From contig JAURVB010008978.1 in assembly GCA_033002965.1 (NCBI GenBank), positions 1-64,000 of the forward strand: a stretch of 64,000 nucleotides of DNA, read 5' to 3'. The translations under genes were made by a program, and so were the position numbers. The notes below the pieces were generated by a model, which was not told the DNA's origin, did not search any database, and saw only the letters and a program-made list of their open reading frames with translations. Below, piece by piece: positions 1 to 11,800 of this stretch; position 1 is the first letter of the stretch, and each line of letters starts with the position of its first letter. Origin of the DNA: Piper betle (lineage: Eukaryota; Streptophyta; Magnoliopsida; Piperales; Piperaceae).

Positions 1-222
1 AAATAGACTGGCATACTCTCATATATCTGATAACTCATTCTGTTCTGCTGTGTTCATGACGTTGTCATCATATGCTGGGTGCGCATGACCCTCATAGCTC
101 ATACACGCGACTGGCATCGGCTCGGTACACGTGTCCTGAAACTGACTCAACTCGAAAAAAAAATAACGGTCGACCCGACCGGTTCTGAATATAAAACCCT
201 AACTCGAATCGTGGGTTTTACA
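1..222 (-). mobile_element. Family A LTR, 5' end fragment
   Basis: Read on the minus strand this begins TGTAAAACCC at 222 and matches the first ~220 bases of the complete LTRs at 21765 and 26781, including the GACTCGAG-type palindrome and the block with CTGATAACTCAT. It interrupts the gag remnant that resumes at 223. The rest of this LTR lies outside the window to the left. Confidence 0.85.
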
Positions 223-940
223 ATTCTGGCTTCAACCCCAGAAAAATTTGTCTGCTCTGGCCTGGACTGAATTATCCCTCTGAGTTAGAGTGGTAAATTC
301 TAGTGCTTTCTTCTGGACAATAGACTCGGGAAGATATTGTCCATTGAAAGCTGTTACAAATTCCGCCCAAGGAATGGACGAAATCTCCCGTTGATGGAAC
401 ATAGTCTTCTCTATGGACTTCCACCAATAAGATGCTTCCTCCTGAAGCATGCATGTCGCCAACCTCACTTGATGGCGATGAGGCACAGAGAAAGCTCTAA
501 ATGTTTTCTCAGTAATGTCCATCCAGCTCTCCGCCTTCATTGGATCAGTCCCTCCAATGAATACCTCATACTCCGTTCTTCCAGAATTTTTCTACAGTGT
601 ATCGATCACTGTCATCCCCAACTGGCAGTACCACTTGTCAGACTACCGGTGGCACTGGGTTTGGAAGTTCCCCTCGCTCGCCCGGGTCAGCTATCCCTAC
701 CCGCTCTTGGGCGCTCCCCTGATCCCCATTTGGGACGCTACTAGGACCCGCAGTCGAATTTGGAGCTCCATTCCCTGTTACCAATCCCGGTAATCGCTGC
801 GCTATGTTCTGAACCACAGAACTGGTATTATCTGAAGCCTGCGCTAGTCCCTGTATGGCCGTCAAAATTTGGCCTAACACACTCTCCACGTTCGTGTCCG
901 ACTACGCAGCTTGGCTCGACTTCCTTCGGGTGCCTGCCAT
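223..940 (-). pseudogene. gag: gypsy gag remnant (Retrotrans_gag)
   Basis: Minus-strand gag start of a gypsy element. The likely start is the ATG at 940-938 (MAGTRRKSSQAA), followed almost at once by an in-frame stop. A low-complexity N-terminal part (889-638) leads into a Retrotrans_gag core at 540-232, with features typical of the family: 'EEASYWWKSIE', 'WAEFVTAFNGQYLP' and a following 'KALEFTTLTQ'. Gag proteins of this family form the particle that packages element RNA. The two parts are in different frames, so the gene is broken. It sits directly downstream of a PBS (1106-1118) and LTR (from 1121), giving the normal order LTR-PBS-gag, and is cut at 222 by a family A LTR. Zinc knuckle and pol are not visible here. 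Confidence 0.85.
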
Positions 941-1105
941 CTAAAATTTATTCCGTTATGGTTCATTAAATTTTTTTTTCAATGATTACTTAGGTTTGTT
1001 AGTGAGTCCACTAATTCACTAATGACATACCCCATTGGAGAAAGATAAGTATTGGACTCTTCAACAAGGTACTTGAGTCATAAGATGTGAGCTTTTGGGA
1101 AACCA

Positions 1106-1118
1106 GGCTCTGATACCA
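1106..1118 (-). other. Primer binding site (tRNA-iMet type)
   Basis: On the minus strand this reads TGGTATCAGAGCC, complementary to the 3' end of plant initiator tRNA-Met. It lies two bases after the LTR end at 1121 and ahead of the gag remnant, which fixes the element's orientation. Confidence 0.9.
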
Positions 1119-1120
1119 CC

Positions 1121-1913
1121 TATAACGACCCGCCATTTCTCACAACATTGTGGGCCTAGCTGGCTAGGTGTTACTCACAATTTAGCAAATATGTCTAGCA
1201 TTTCTAACAAAACATATATAAAGATCCCACAGTCTTGGACCGTTTCCCAGTAGCCACACTTATTTCTCAAATAAATAAAAAGGGAGTCCCCATATTTATT
1301 TTGCTCCATGCTCTAGTTGTCAATCACCTAATTTCATATCTACACACCTGCGGAGGCAATTCCGCGTTAGTGATTACAACACTAAGTAGTATAATAGATA
1401 AAACAAGTCAAGTACATTCCACTATTTCCCTATGTTCATTTTAATATGCGGTGGAGCGATTCCGCTATACTCCAAAACAATGCGGAGGAGGTATCCACTG
1501 TGATCTGCACACCCCGGCCGTAGTCCTTTTGTGCGGAGGCTACCACTACCATCTCCAGTGCCAGTGCCTCGCACACCTCGGCCGTAGCCTTTTTGTGGGG
1601 AAGCTATCACTGCACTCAGGTGATTGCTACGCCCCGTTTGTGGGGAAGCTCTCACTACCAATTCTAGTGCCAGTGCCTCACACACCCCGGCCGTAGCCTT
1701 TTTATGGGGACGCTATCACTGCACTCCAGTGCAATGGAGGAATCGCAGTACCTTGCTCACCCTGGCCGTGGCCTTTTTGTGGGGCGGCTATCACTAATCT
1801 AAAACAATGTCGATGCATTACACAATTTACGCACATAATACGACCCCGTGTCGGACTGAGTCAATTCTTTGACCTCGGTTGCACTCGGTGCATGGTGACT
1901 CGCACACCCTGGC
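1121..1913 (-). mobile_element. Family B LTR (CCGGCCGTAG variant), 5'-truncated
   Basis: The plus strand starts TATAACGACCCGCC (a decayed TGTAACGACCCG end). It matches the LTR at 44609-46987 through the 'gcggaggcaatt' block, the minisatellite and the 'ctgagtcaattctttgacc' block. The PBS and gag to the left show that this is the 5' LTR of a minus-strand element. Its own 5' part is missing because the sequence switches at about 1914 to the pararetrovirus segment. Confidence 0.85.
1506..1850. repeat. LTR minisatellite, CCGGCCGTAGCC type
   Basis: Irregular tandem units of about 60-110 bp built around 'cacaccccggccgtagcc' and 'tgtggggaagctatcact'. The same array, with a different copy number, lies at 44978-45430 in another family B LTR. 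Confidence 0.8.
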
Positions 1914-2022
1914 CACTAGACTGTACAACTTTGGCCCATATCAACTCTTCTCTTTTATAACATAACCCAGACTTTTATATTGAAGAAGGAACTCCAGTGG
2001 GCCAAAGTTGTACAGTCTAGTG
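1914..2022. repeat. Perfect 25-bp inverted repeat with 59-nt loop
   Basis: Positions 1914-1938 are the exact reverse complement of 1998-2022. The pair lies at the junction between the truncated LTR and the pararetrovirus remnant. It could be a foldback rearrangement scar. Confidence 0.9.
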
Positions 2023-2483
2023 GGCTTGTGATGTAGAGCTATAGCTTTGGGTTGCAAACTTTTTCTATATTCTTTTGCCGTCATTCTTGAAGAAGAAGCC
2101 ATTTTCCTAGACCATAATTGTAATAATAAGAATATTGATAATAATCTAACTTGTATCTCATATTTGTTGGTTTTTAAGGAACCATAACCCTTGGTTTTTA
2201 AGGAACCATAACCCTGAATTTTAGGGATTTCAAACTCAAAATTTGTTTTGAACATAGTTCTTAACCAAGTGCCTTGAATACTATCCTCAAGGCCTAAGGA
2301 TGTTTCAGATTTTTTGGTTATCCCTGCAAATTTCCTGGACAAAATATCAGCTAGCACATTATTCTTTCCGGTGATATGCTCAAATTTTATATCATAACCC
2401 ATACCTTGAATTGCATTTTGAAAGTTCAACCATCTTTTGTTGTTATGTCTTTTACTATTTTGATATTGAAGAAGGAAGTCCAT
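1941..2483 (-). pseudogene. Endogenous pararetrovirus RNase H C-terminus
   Basis: An open minus-strand frame. Its first ~100 residues nearly duplicate the C-terminal RNase H segment encoded on the plus strand at about 5045-5325, including 'NVLADILSRKFAG', whose Asp is the last RNase H acidic residue. That points to a caulimovirid (plant dsDNA reverse-transcribing virus) polyprotein end. The frame then runs through a short repeated stretch ('GYGSLKTKGYGSLKT') and a basic segment of unknown role before ending in the inverted repeat. Only the end of the polyprotein is here; the rest of the RT/RNase H is absent on this side. At about 2470 the sequence flips to plus-strand viral coding. A florendovirus- or petuvirus-like origin is an inference. 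Confidence 0.7.
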
Positions 2484-3736
2484 TCGAACTATTACAGGCC
2501 AACTATGAACTGGAAAATCAATTGCAAGAGATCAAAAATGAGGAAGTTAAAAAATTAAAGGAACTACTGACTCTTATGGAAAAAAGAGTAAAAGAACAAG
2601 AGCTCGAGATACAAGGGTTAAATAGCCAGCTAATGCTAAAGGAAGAAGAAATAAATTGTCTAATAGTAAAAATGTTGATTACATGGTGAAAATAGCAAAG
2701 CATCAGAAAAAGGGACTGCCTTACTGTAATAGAACGAGGGAATGTTTATCGGTTCGCTTAAAGATGCCACAATTTACTTGTATCACTCTTCAACCTCTCT
2801 TTGAAGCATTTCCAGAAGTTGAAGTAATAATAGCTGAGAAGGCTAAAAGGCATTTTATGAAGACATGATAGAATTATAGAATTTTCTGATGGTATGTGAA
2901 TATGCTGGATTATACAAGGGAGTTACGGTTACTCAAGAATATTTCTATTTCATGGAGCAACCGGCAGGATTCTTGAAGGCACAGATCAATATGTCACAAT
3001 GCACTATGCCCAGAGATAAGATAATCAGGTTATTTGATTATGGGATGATAGATCATATTATTTTCAATCAGCCTGAAGAGACTTATATGTTTGGAAACAA
3101 GATAAAATTAACTATGGGAAGCATTACCGAATCTGAGTCAGTACAAGCTCAGATTTATTCTTTTCCTCCTAGAAGTTACGGGTTAATAGAGGAACTTGCA
3201 AAACATGAAATCTTTATTGTCCCTATTTCATTAGCTCGGTATACTATATGCACTCCGAAAGACATTCAGTTTATGGATGATATGGATTTTTACTTATTCC
3301 TTGAGCAAGAAAAATAAAGAAGTTATCAACCCCTCTAGTACAATTTCAATTTGAAGGACGCACTATGCAGATATGGGGTCCTAGTAATTGGAAAATCAGA
3401 ATTCCTTTCATAGGTGAAGAAAAGTCTGTAATAGAGGATGACGTAGTAGAACAAGATCCAAGAAATAGAGCGCCCGTGGCGTTAGCAAGTCACGTGCATT
3501 CCAACTACGTGGCAAGAGAAAGGATTGAAGGGCATAATAGAAATAATTATTATGTACACCAGGGAAATCCTCCTGATGTCGAAGAAGAAGAAGATCATCT
3601 CGAAGAACATAATAATCTGTTGGTCCATGATGAGGGCATTGATGACGACTATGAAGAAGAGGACAATGAAGACTCTCAGGAAGCACAAGGAGAAGATTTG
3701 GATGATCCTGAAGATTCGGATTATGACTTAGACTGA
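2466..3736 (+). pseudogene. Endogenous pararetrovirus second ORF, broken
   Basis: Four plus-strand open blocks in three different frames: 2466-2689, 2656-2868, 2889-3317 and 3365-3736. The first is a strongly predicted coiled coil (repeated Glu/Lys/Leu heptads such as 'KELLTLMEKRVKEQELEIQG'). The two middle blocks are globular with no motif I recognise. The last ends in a very acidic tail rich in Asp and Glu, ending 'DYDLD'. A single ancestral ORF broken by frameshifts fits the spacing. I assign it to the pararetrovirus because it lies between viral RNase H and a promoter-like intergenic region; some endogenous caulimovirids have a second ORF of unknown function. No function can be read from the sequence, and a captured host exon is a possible alternative. 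Confidence 0.5.
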
Positions 3737-4185
3737 TAATAGAAAGTAGATTCCTCATCATTACTTTCGCTCTATACTTTTACTGTTAAGAATATTTTAC
3801 TTTTACGTGTCATGACTATATGATCGGACTTCAATCCGAATATTTTGTATTAATCGGATGTATCCATAGATTGTAATCTAATTGAATCCGAACTCTATAT
3901 AAGGATTCATAAGGTGTGTGCAAATCCAAGTCTTCGAAGGGATCGAAGCAGCTTGGAGTAGTAAAGCTTGAAGGTGTGATAAGATCGTGGAGATCTTAAA
4001 GTCTGTAAGTGCTTTATAAAATTATTTTGTAAAAGTGTTGCTTATGTATAAAAGAAAGTTTGTTTAAAAGTAAGTTTGTATGTTTATGAAATTTATTGTG
4101 ATATAGCCTCAAAATACGCAACGAATTCGACTTCTATAATAGAACTGGCAACTAAAATTTGTTTTGCACTTTTCCACTATATACC
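3737..4185 (+). promoter_or_regulatory. Pararetrovirus intergenic region with TATA box
   Basis: Non-coding AT-rich stretch after the acidic ORF, with a clear TATA box (TATATAAG, 3896-3903) and a following leader. This matches the usual caulimovirid layout, where the genomic promoter sits in the intergenic region downstream of the last ORF. No tRNA-Met primer site was found by eye. It ends where a copia fragment begins (about 4190). Confidence 0.5.
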
Positions 4186-4189
4186 TTCA

Positions 4190-4450
4190 TTAGCTAGCAT
4201 AAAGATGTATCCAAATGTGGATTTTCAAGAATCAGTGCAATTAGTGTGATTCGAATTTGAGTATCCAATGACCTCCAAATTAGAAGATCTCTTAAATGTA
4301 AGCATGTAATCTTTGGTTCTTTGAAGGTACCTGATAACTTTACAGATCTCTAATGTTCAATGTCATAATTACATTAATATCTCCCCAACATTCTAACAAC
4401 AAATGCAATGTTTGGTCTTGTAGAGACTTGTGCATACATAAGGCTTCTAA
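4190..4450 (-). mobile_element. copia pol scrap (RT-RNase H region)
   Basis: Closely matches the copia RNase H region at about 20990-21240 (shared 'gagtatccaatgacctcc' and 'atgtttggtcttgta'), same strand. It separates the viral intergenic region from the viral RT segment. It is too short to contain a whole domain. Confidence 0.7.
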
Positions 4451-4452
4451 CA

Positions 4453-5325
4453 TAGTATCAAGAAAGAAAGCTGAAATAGGAAAAACATTTATAAACTTTT
4501 TAGGTTTAAAAATAGGAAAAGGCACAATAGAATTACGGCCTCATATAGTACATAAAGCTTTAAACTTTCCCGATAAAATAGAAAATAAAAACAGTTACAA
4601 TCCTTTTTAGGACTATTGAATTATGCCAGAAAGTTTATCCCTAATTTATCCAAGTTATTTAGACCATTATATGGAAAATTAGGGAAAAATGGACAAATAT
4701 ACTTTAATCAAAAAGATAAAAGACTTGTACAAGAAATAAAAATGGCTATAAAGAAAATTGCTCCATTAGAATTACCCTTAATAGAAGAATATAAAATAAT
4801 AGAAGTAGATGCTAGTAAAGAAGGATGGGGAGCAATCTTATTAACTAAACCAAATAAATATGCTGATAAAAATACAGAAAAAATAAGTTGTTATGCTTCA
4901 GGAAACTTTAAAAATCAAAATTGGACCAGCTTAGATATGGAAATACAAGGAGTAATAAATGCAATAAATACATTTAGATTATATTTGGATAAACAATTCA
5001 CAATAAGAACAGATTGTAAAAACATAGTCAAATATATAAATAATCAAAATAGTAAAAGACATAACAGCAAAAGATGGTTGAACTTTCAAAATGCAATTCA
5101 AGGTATGGGTTATGATATAAAATTTGAGCATATCACTAGAAAGAATAATGTGCTAGCTGATATTTTGTCCAGGAAATTTGCAGGGATAACCAAAAAATCT
5201 GAAACAGCCTTAGTCCTTAAGGATAGTATTCAAGGCACTTGGTTAAGAAATATGTTCAAAACCAATTTTGAGTTTGAAATCTCTAAAATTTAAGGTTATG
5301 GTTCCTTAAAAACCAAGGGTATTTC
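4453..5325 (+). pseudogene. Endogenous pararetrovirus RT C-terminus and RNase H
   Basis: Remnant of a caulimovirid polyprotein. It starts inside the RT thumb region ('INFLGLKIGKGTIELRPH'), shifts frame once near 4610, then runs open through a connection region ('LNYARKFIPNLSKL') and a full RNase H domain. The RNase H acidic residues are visible: Asp in 'EVDASKEGWGA', Glu in 'DMEIQGV', Asp in 'RTDCKN' and Asp in 'LADILSR'. The YxDD catalytic part of RT and everything upstream (movement protein, coat, protease) are missing. The reading frame stops at 5291, and homology to the minus-strand copy at 2483-2230 continues to about 5325. An old fossil; the nearest viral genus is an inference (florendovirus or petuvirus type). 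Confidence 0.8.
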
Positions 5326-5331
5326 ATATAG

Positions 5332-5370
5332 TAACACTTGGCTCGTGGCTCGAACGGGCAGGTCGTTACA
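5332..5370 (+). mobile_element. Family B LTR 3' tip
   Basis: About 39 bp matching the 3' end of plus-oriented family B LTRs (taacac...gggcaggtcgttaca; compare 55381-55413). It lies between the viral fragment and a truncated family A LTR, and is probably the leftover of a deleted copy. Confidence 0.6.
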
Positions 5371-7468
5371 CTGACAACCACAGCTACCATCACTGGTGAC
5401 CATCACCGCCAGTGTCACCCTTTCCAGCACAATGGTCATCTTGAGCTCGCCGAGCCAGTGCCAAACCAAAGCCCCAACCACCTTGCCAAAAAAGTCGCCA
5501 AAAATCGTCAAAAACTGCTGAAAAACCGGATTTGCTAGAATTTGCTAAAATTTTCACTAGATTCCTCCAGCCAAACCCAATTGAACGTCAGATGCCTTCG
5601 AGTGCTAAATTAAAGTCCCGAACCGTGTGACAAACCCTAATCGCCACCTATCGCCGACAATGCGAGGTATAATTAACTCCGATCTTAGTATTTAAAATTG
5701 ATAATTATTAGCACATCATGCTAGGATTTGATTGATTGAAAAAGTAAAATATTTTTATTATAAATAAAAATGAGTTTGAGTGATTTGAATGATATGAACA
5801 TAAATGAAAATGAACTGATTAAGTAAATTAAGTATGAATTGTTAATTGACTATAATGTAAATTAGGAAATCATTATGGGAAATGATCTGAATGCTTGATA
5901 TGAGTATATTATTCAGGATGTGTGAATGCATTATTTAGATAGTATCTTTACTTTTTAGATTTAATGTGTAAGTAAGGAGTAGGAGCTCATCGCCTAAGCG
6001 TGTAAACACGATTGGAGCTTCTACCAGGTCTGTTTAGGACTCACTTTTGGTTTAACATTCTCACTATATCATTATTTGATTTAACAGGTTAGAGGATATA
6101 TCTAATGGTGGATTTATCGTATCCCACTCCACATAGGTCATTTAGTCGTATGTATTTCCGGATCACTAACCCTCGAGGATGAGATCCCTCGAGTTTGTTT
6201 TAGAAAACTCAGATCCAAATCAGGATGCCTTCGGGCTTACTATATTATAATCCCTCCCTAGACCTATATATGTAAAGTTTTCTCAGTTTTCCAATGAAAT
6301 ATGAGATAAGGGAAAGTCGACTCACGTGCACTGCAAGTGGTTGCACATGCCAATTGAAATGGGCTATAGATTGGTGAGCGGGTCTGTTCCATTCTCAAGG
6401 GATCCTGACAACTCCATATTTAATTTCCTCAAACCGGGAGAAGTGTAGAATATTACGAGCACTGCAATCAAGTGCATGTCTAGACTTGTCGATTAAAAGG
6501 GTACTGATGGCACCTACCTAAGAGTACTCAACCCCTATGCTCAGGACCAAGAGTTATATGGAAGATGTAGATGGCTTTAGGATAATTTATTTTCCCGAGC
6601 ATGGGATAGTTTGAAAATGTCGAGGCATCTGACAAGTCAAAATGGGACACTATCAAACCAAGGCTAACAACTCTTGATTAGTGCCCTTATGAGTGTTTCT
6701 AATGCAAAAATATAGATGAAGGATTTTATTTAACAGGAGAGTCATCTTTCTTTTATTAGTTTGACTATTAGTTATTTTTCGACCAATAACACTCGTTACT
6801 GATTTTTTCACATTATATATGTAGATGACAACCTGAATGACTGAGCACTATTAGGACTGTGGAGGAGCAACAATGCAAGTTGCGCACATGTACCTGCTGT
6901 ATGGAATGAATGACAATGTGAGTGATGAACTATTATGCATTTTATTGTGGATGAATGATATGATATCTGATTGTAGGAATTATTGTGTGAAAATCATGAT
7001 ATAATCTGTGAATGTTGATTATTATGCATAGAATAAAGTAGGATGAGATAATGGGGTTAAAACCCGACTCTGGAAATGAAACTAATCATAATGTGAATGT
7101 TGTGTGAAAGTACAATGTTTGGGCATTGTTTTACATTTTATCATTATATATATAATATCCATTGTTGACAGTGAGGTCCCTATTGTACTCTTAGGAGAGA
7201 TTATGTTCGTTTTATTTTAAAAATCTTTTTTATAACTTTTAATGAATTTATTTTGTTTTAAATATGAATTGCATACCGTATTATGCATCTAGAACAACGT
7301 TAGAACCTAAACATCTTCATGCATTGAACAATGTTAGAACCTAAACAACGTTGAGACATGAAGGGTAAATTCGAGTTAGCTTGACCGAATTAAGTAAATT
7401 AACGAATAGTTCGATCATTAGTAGCATTTCCTGTTTGGTTCGCGGGTGAATCGAATTAGGGTGTTACA
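5371..7468 (+). mobile_element. Family A LTR, 5'-truncated, diverged
   Basis: Aligns with the 3' two-thirds of the complete family A LTR (22600-24637). Landmarks in order are the Pro/Arg-coding GC-rich zone end, 'gcgaggtataatt', 'ggagctcatcgcctaagcg', 'ataaccctcgaggatgag', 'tcctgacaactcca', 'taacactcgttactga' and the end 'gggtgttaca' at 7468. No PBS follows, so it is a solo or degraded LTR. The ORFs in it are not genes. Confidence 0.85.
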
Positions 7469-8835
7469 AAAAGAGACTCTAATTGAATGAAGAGATAAAT
7501 TATAATAGTTTGTAAAAAATTTTATTGTATTTTAATTGGTTAAAACTCTTACCTTTCATCGTAGCATAATTTGTATTTAAAAACTTTTAAAAATAAATTG
7601 TATTTAGCTATTAAAATGTTTTACTTATTAAAATTAGAATTACATTTAATATTTCTATAAAAGTATTTTTTTTGTTAAAATTAAATCAGTATTCATGATT
7701 TTAATTTCAAAATAAAATAGTAATAATTTTATAATTAATTTTGTATATTATTAATAAGTTTTAAATATACCAACGCATCGTACGGGACTTTGGCTACTTA
7801 CAACATAAACCGAGTCAGCATAAATGTCTCATTGGATACTTACAATATAAACCAAGCGAGCATAAGTATGTCTCGGGAAGAGCTTTTATATAAACAGGTT
7901 AAAATATATGTACAAACATGAATGTGGTGGGGTATGGTTTTGCATAGTATTGAGATTAAGAATTATATACTAATCGGCAAGAGTCCTGACTACCCACCTA
8001 AAAAATAAATTTTCCACCCGAGAAGCAAGACTAATCTAAGCCATTCAATCATATGGATGACCCAAATTAGATCTCAATCATTACAAACAAAACAACCCCC
8101 TCTCCGTGCACAATGCCACAATGCCAGCAGCCAATTCTGGATGGTCAACTGGACCTGGCTACTTCCAGCCAGATCTGACCAGAACACAACTAGATCTAGC
8201 CATACTTGGGCCGTTGCACAAGTAACAATTGTTATCACCTTGTCTGCCACTCTTATCCGCTTGGATAAGCTCACTCTTAGTTAGCTTTGAACAAGGAGTG
8301 AAGAATCACTAAGGCCAATCATCCCTAGTCCCCTATATACTCTATCTATTCCCAGGAAATGCATCTTTGCCGTTTAGAGAATGGGAAACTGAATGGGAGT
8401 TTCCGAGGTGATTGAGGCATTGCCACAAGTAACCCTCAAGCACCAGCTCCGTATAATGAAACTAAGCAATTGCTATTGAATTGACAAGGATATTCACTAA
8501 GGTGACACTCTCGCTTCACTCAAAAAGCACCGGTCTACCCTTTTGGAGGCTTCCTCTACCCACATCTACCACTCATGGCCAAGTAGCTAGTCAGGCCGCA
8601 AATGGCCAGGTCCAGCCAGATCTGATACAACTTTTTTAGAAAAATTGAACTCTACTTTGAAATGAATCATCAATTTACAATATTATACAAAGAATTGGTG
8701 AACATCAATATCCAGAATGACATGTTATACATCAAAGCCCATGATTTAACGTTGCAAATTGCTCAGGAAAAAATTGGGATACAATAAATTAATAAAACAA
8801 GAAGCAGGAGCTGCATGGCACAGAAGCCGTAACTT
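7469..8835. other. Intergenic, downstream of the JmjC gene
   Basis: The first ~300 bp are very AT-rich; the rest is unremarkable single-copy-looking sequence. The 3' UTR of the minus-strand gene must lie just left of 8836, but I could not fix a poly(A) signal. No gene or element is recognised. Confidence 0.5.
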
Positions 8836-11800
8836 TTATGATTGGTATTTGTTCAACATACCCCAAACAGTTTCTTCTACTTCTTCCCAAGTGGTTGCCG
8901 TTTTAAGCTCCCTCCATAAACTAAATATAGTTCCCAACACATTATCCTCGTGCAATATACAATAGCACCTGCAGAACAGAGATGGATATGATCCAAACTA
9001 AAAAACTGGGGATATCCACTACAATGTTCTTCTAACAAAGCAGTGATAAAAACAACAGCAATTTATCCGCAGACTCTGCTGTAAGAACAACTTACATTGC
9101 TCGGTAGGAAAGCCTAGTCAATTTATCCACTCTATCTGCCAAGCCAAGCTGCTGTTTGCTCAACTTAAGTGGGAGTCCATAGCTTTCCAAAAATTGATCA
9201 AGAAGAATTGAATCTCCTCTAAACACGTCCAGGTATATGGGAATCACGTCAAGTAAGGGATCGCCTGCTTAAGGATGAGTACTAGAGTCAATGAGACATC
9301 ATTACAAAGAGATATTATCACCCGAAGATAAAGAATATGAAGTGGATGGAAGTTAACTTGATATTTAAAGATGGATTTGAAAGAAAAAAACGTGGACAGA
9401 GAAATGCAGTGATAAAAGTTTCAAAGATAGATAAGAATCAGTATACAACCACTGCACATGAAACTTGGGCGTGTCATTTACATTGCAAAACATAATCCCA
9501 ATTTCACTACCATAAACATAAAAATTCTTTGTCTTTAGCTGTTCCTACGCTGTTAGAAAGAAATCTGCACATATGTATGGATTTAGATGTGCATGTTAAT
9601 GAAGAGTAGTAATGACTTTCCATAAAAGGGTAACCCCCTACGCAAAAAGGCTCTCCCACATGTATGGTCTGGGGAAGGGTTGGACCACAAAGGGTCTAAA
9701 GTAAGCATCCTTAACCAGCATTTTGCAAGAGGTTGTTTCCACAGCTTGAACCTGTGACCTCTAGGTCACATAACGACAACTCTTACCAGTTATTGCCAAG
9801 GCTCCCCTTTCCATCTTGAACAATTAACTTTAATGCAACTGACATGCATACTTTAAACCCCCCTCCCCCACCCCACATAATTATGTTGAATGCCTGGTTT
9901 GCATCCATGACAACATCAGCATACATATGTATCAAAGAAAACTAAGGCCTCAATTCTCATTTGTAAGTAATTTATCAGACCTGTGAAAAGAGTAGATATC
10001 CACATAGATTATTAAGTTAAGCAGGTAAATACAAATAAATTGAAGTATCCTTCTTGTTAATGCGGAAAGACTAACAAGAAATTGTGTGATGAAGAAGCAT
10101 ATACAGAAACTATAGTATTTAGAGCCTAGCTCATTTTGAGAAGGGTTCTATTTTATAATGTTTCTATGTTTTGACCAAGGAGTCTTACAATTGGAATTGT
10201 TATTTGAGCAGTCTTCTTGCTTAAGTGATTGCTAAAATCGGATACTTTGTATTTAGTCTATAAATTTGGCTTCAAGCCTTCATCGTAGAGACGGTAATGA
10301 ATTGAATAAAGCTTTGCTTAGTTATCTCTCTTGCTCTTTCATTAGTTCATCTATATTTTCTCACCTTTCATCAAATTCTTCACCCTAGAATTATTCATCT
10401 ATGTTTCCAGAGCTAATCCTTCATTAAAGCAGTTATCAGAGTCATAGTTGTTGACAACATCCGCCACGGCCGGTCAAGTATTGCCCAACATCTCTCCCTC
10501 CCTTGTGCTAAAGTCATCTTCTTCTTTCTTTCTATTTCTGTACTTTGGTTGCAGTTCGCTTCTTCCCTGTTTTTTCTCTATTATCCTCCACTCCACTCAG
10601 TTCCTTATCTATGCACTTCTTCCCTTCTTCCCCTGTTTTCTGCTGTTCACCCCACACCCCTGTTCGTTTTCCTTCTATCCATTCTCTTATTTATTTGTTG
10701 TCCGGCCATAATCAACTAGAAGTCCACACCAACTCCATCATCATCATCCTCCGCACCATCTACAGTTCCACCATCTAGCAACAGAAAAAAAAAAACAGCC
10801 AAGCTAGCTGTTTTCTGCTAAACCAATTCTCTCCTCTATCCACTACAATAGGTAAAAAGAAAAACTCTGATCTTTATATCTCCATTGACATGTGAGATCC
10901 CTTAATTTAGTCCCACATCTAATACTTACTGAGAGAAGATCCTGTTTATAAGTTGAGAATGAACTATAAATCTTTAACTTAATTAACCATTTTAAAAATG
11001 ACTTAGGCCCGTTATGTTGCACTTTGGGCCGGGTCGTTACAAATGGTATCAGAGCCGACCTGGTTACGTATTAGATGGTGGGCAAGACTAGGGACGTTGA
11101 CTAGGCTGCCAGTCACGGAGCCAGAAGGTCGTGGGCTGGGGCTAGCAATGGGCCCAGAATAAGCATTTCGGGAACGAAATTTCCTAAGGTGGGTGGATTG
11201 TGAGATCTCTCAACTTAGTCCCACATCTAATACCTACTGGGAGAAAATCCTGTTTATAAATGGGAATGAACTATAAATCTTTAACTTTCGGGGTACCCAT
11301 TTTAAAGAAATGACTTAGCCCATTACGTCGCACTTTGGACTGGGCCGTTACATGACAAATGGTGGTTGTTTCTGACCACTGCCGTGAATAGCTGGTCATC
11401 TTCTTCATCCACAATCCTATCTCTATCTCCCATACCATACCACCCATACCAGCAGCCATCTCTGATACTTGGTCACGAATTGAAGAGACAAAGAAGTTTT
11501 TGCTTTCAGTTTTGGTCAGATCCGTTATTACTGACTTGGGTCAACTTATATGGTTCAGTTAAACGATACTCCTGGTGCTCAACTGAATAAAGGTACAACC
11601 AATGAATTCCAGAAGTGAATAATGCAGATGACTCACCTATAGAAAGATCACTGAAATCCAAAATGTGTGCAGGGCGCCATTTAACGTTTTCTCCACCATC
11701 CCTGTCAAAGTGAATATTGTCATCCATAACATCCGAATGTATCCATGCAGGAGATCTCAAGACTGGATATGTGCTATTTTCATCCTACAACACAAAAATT

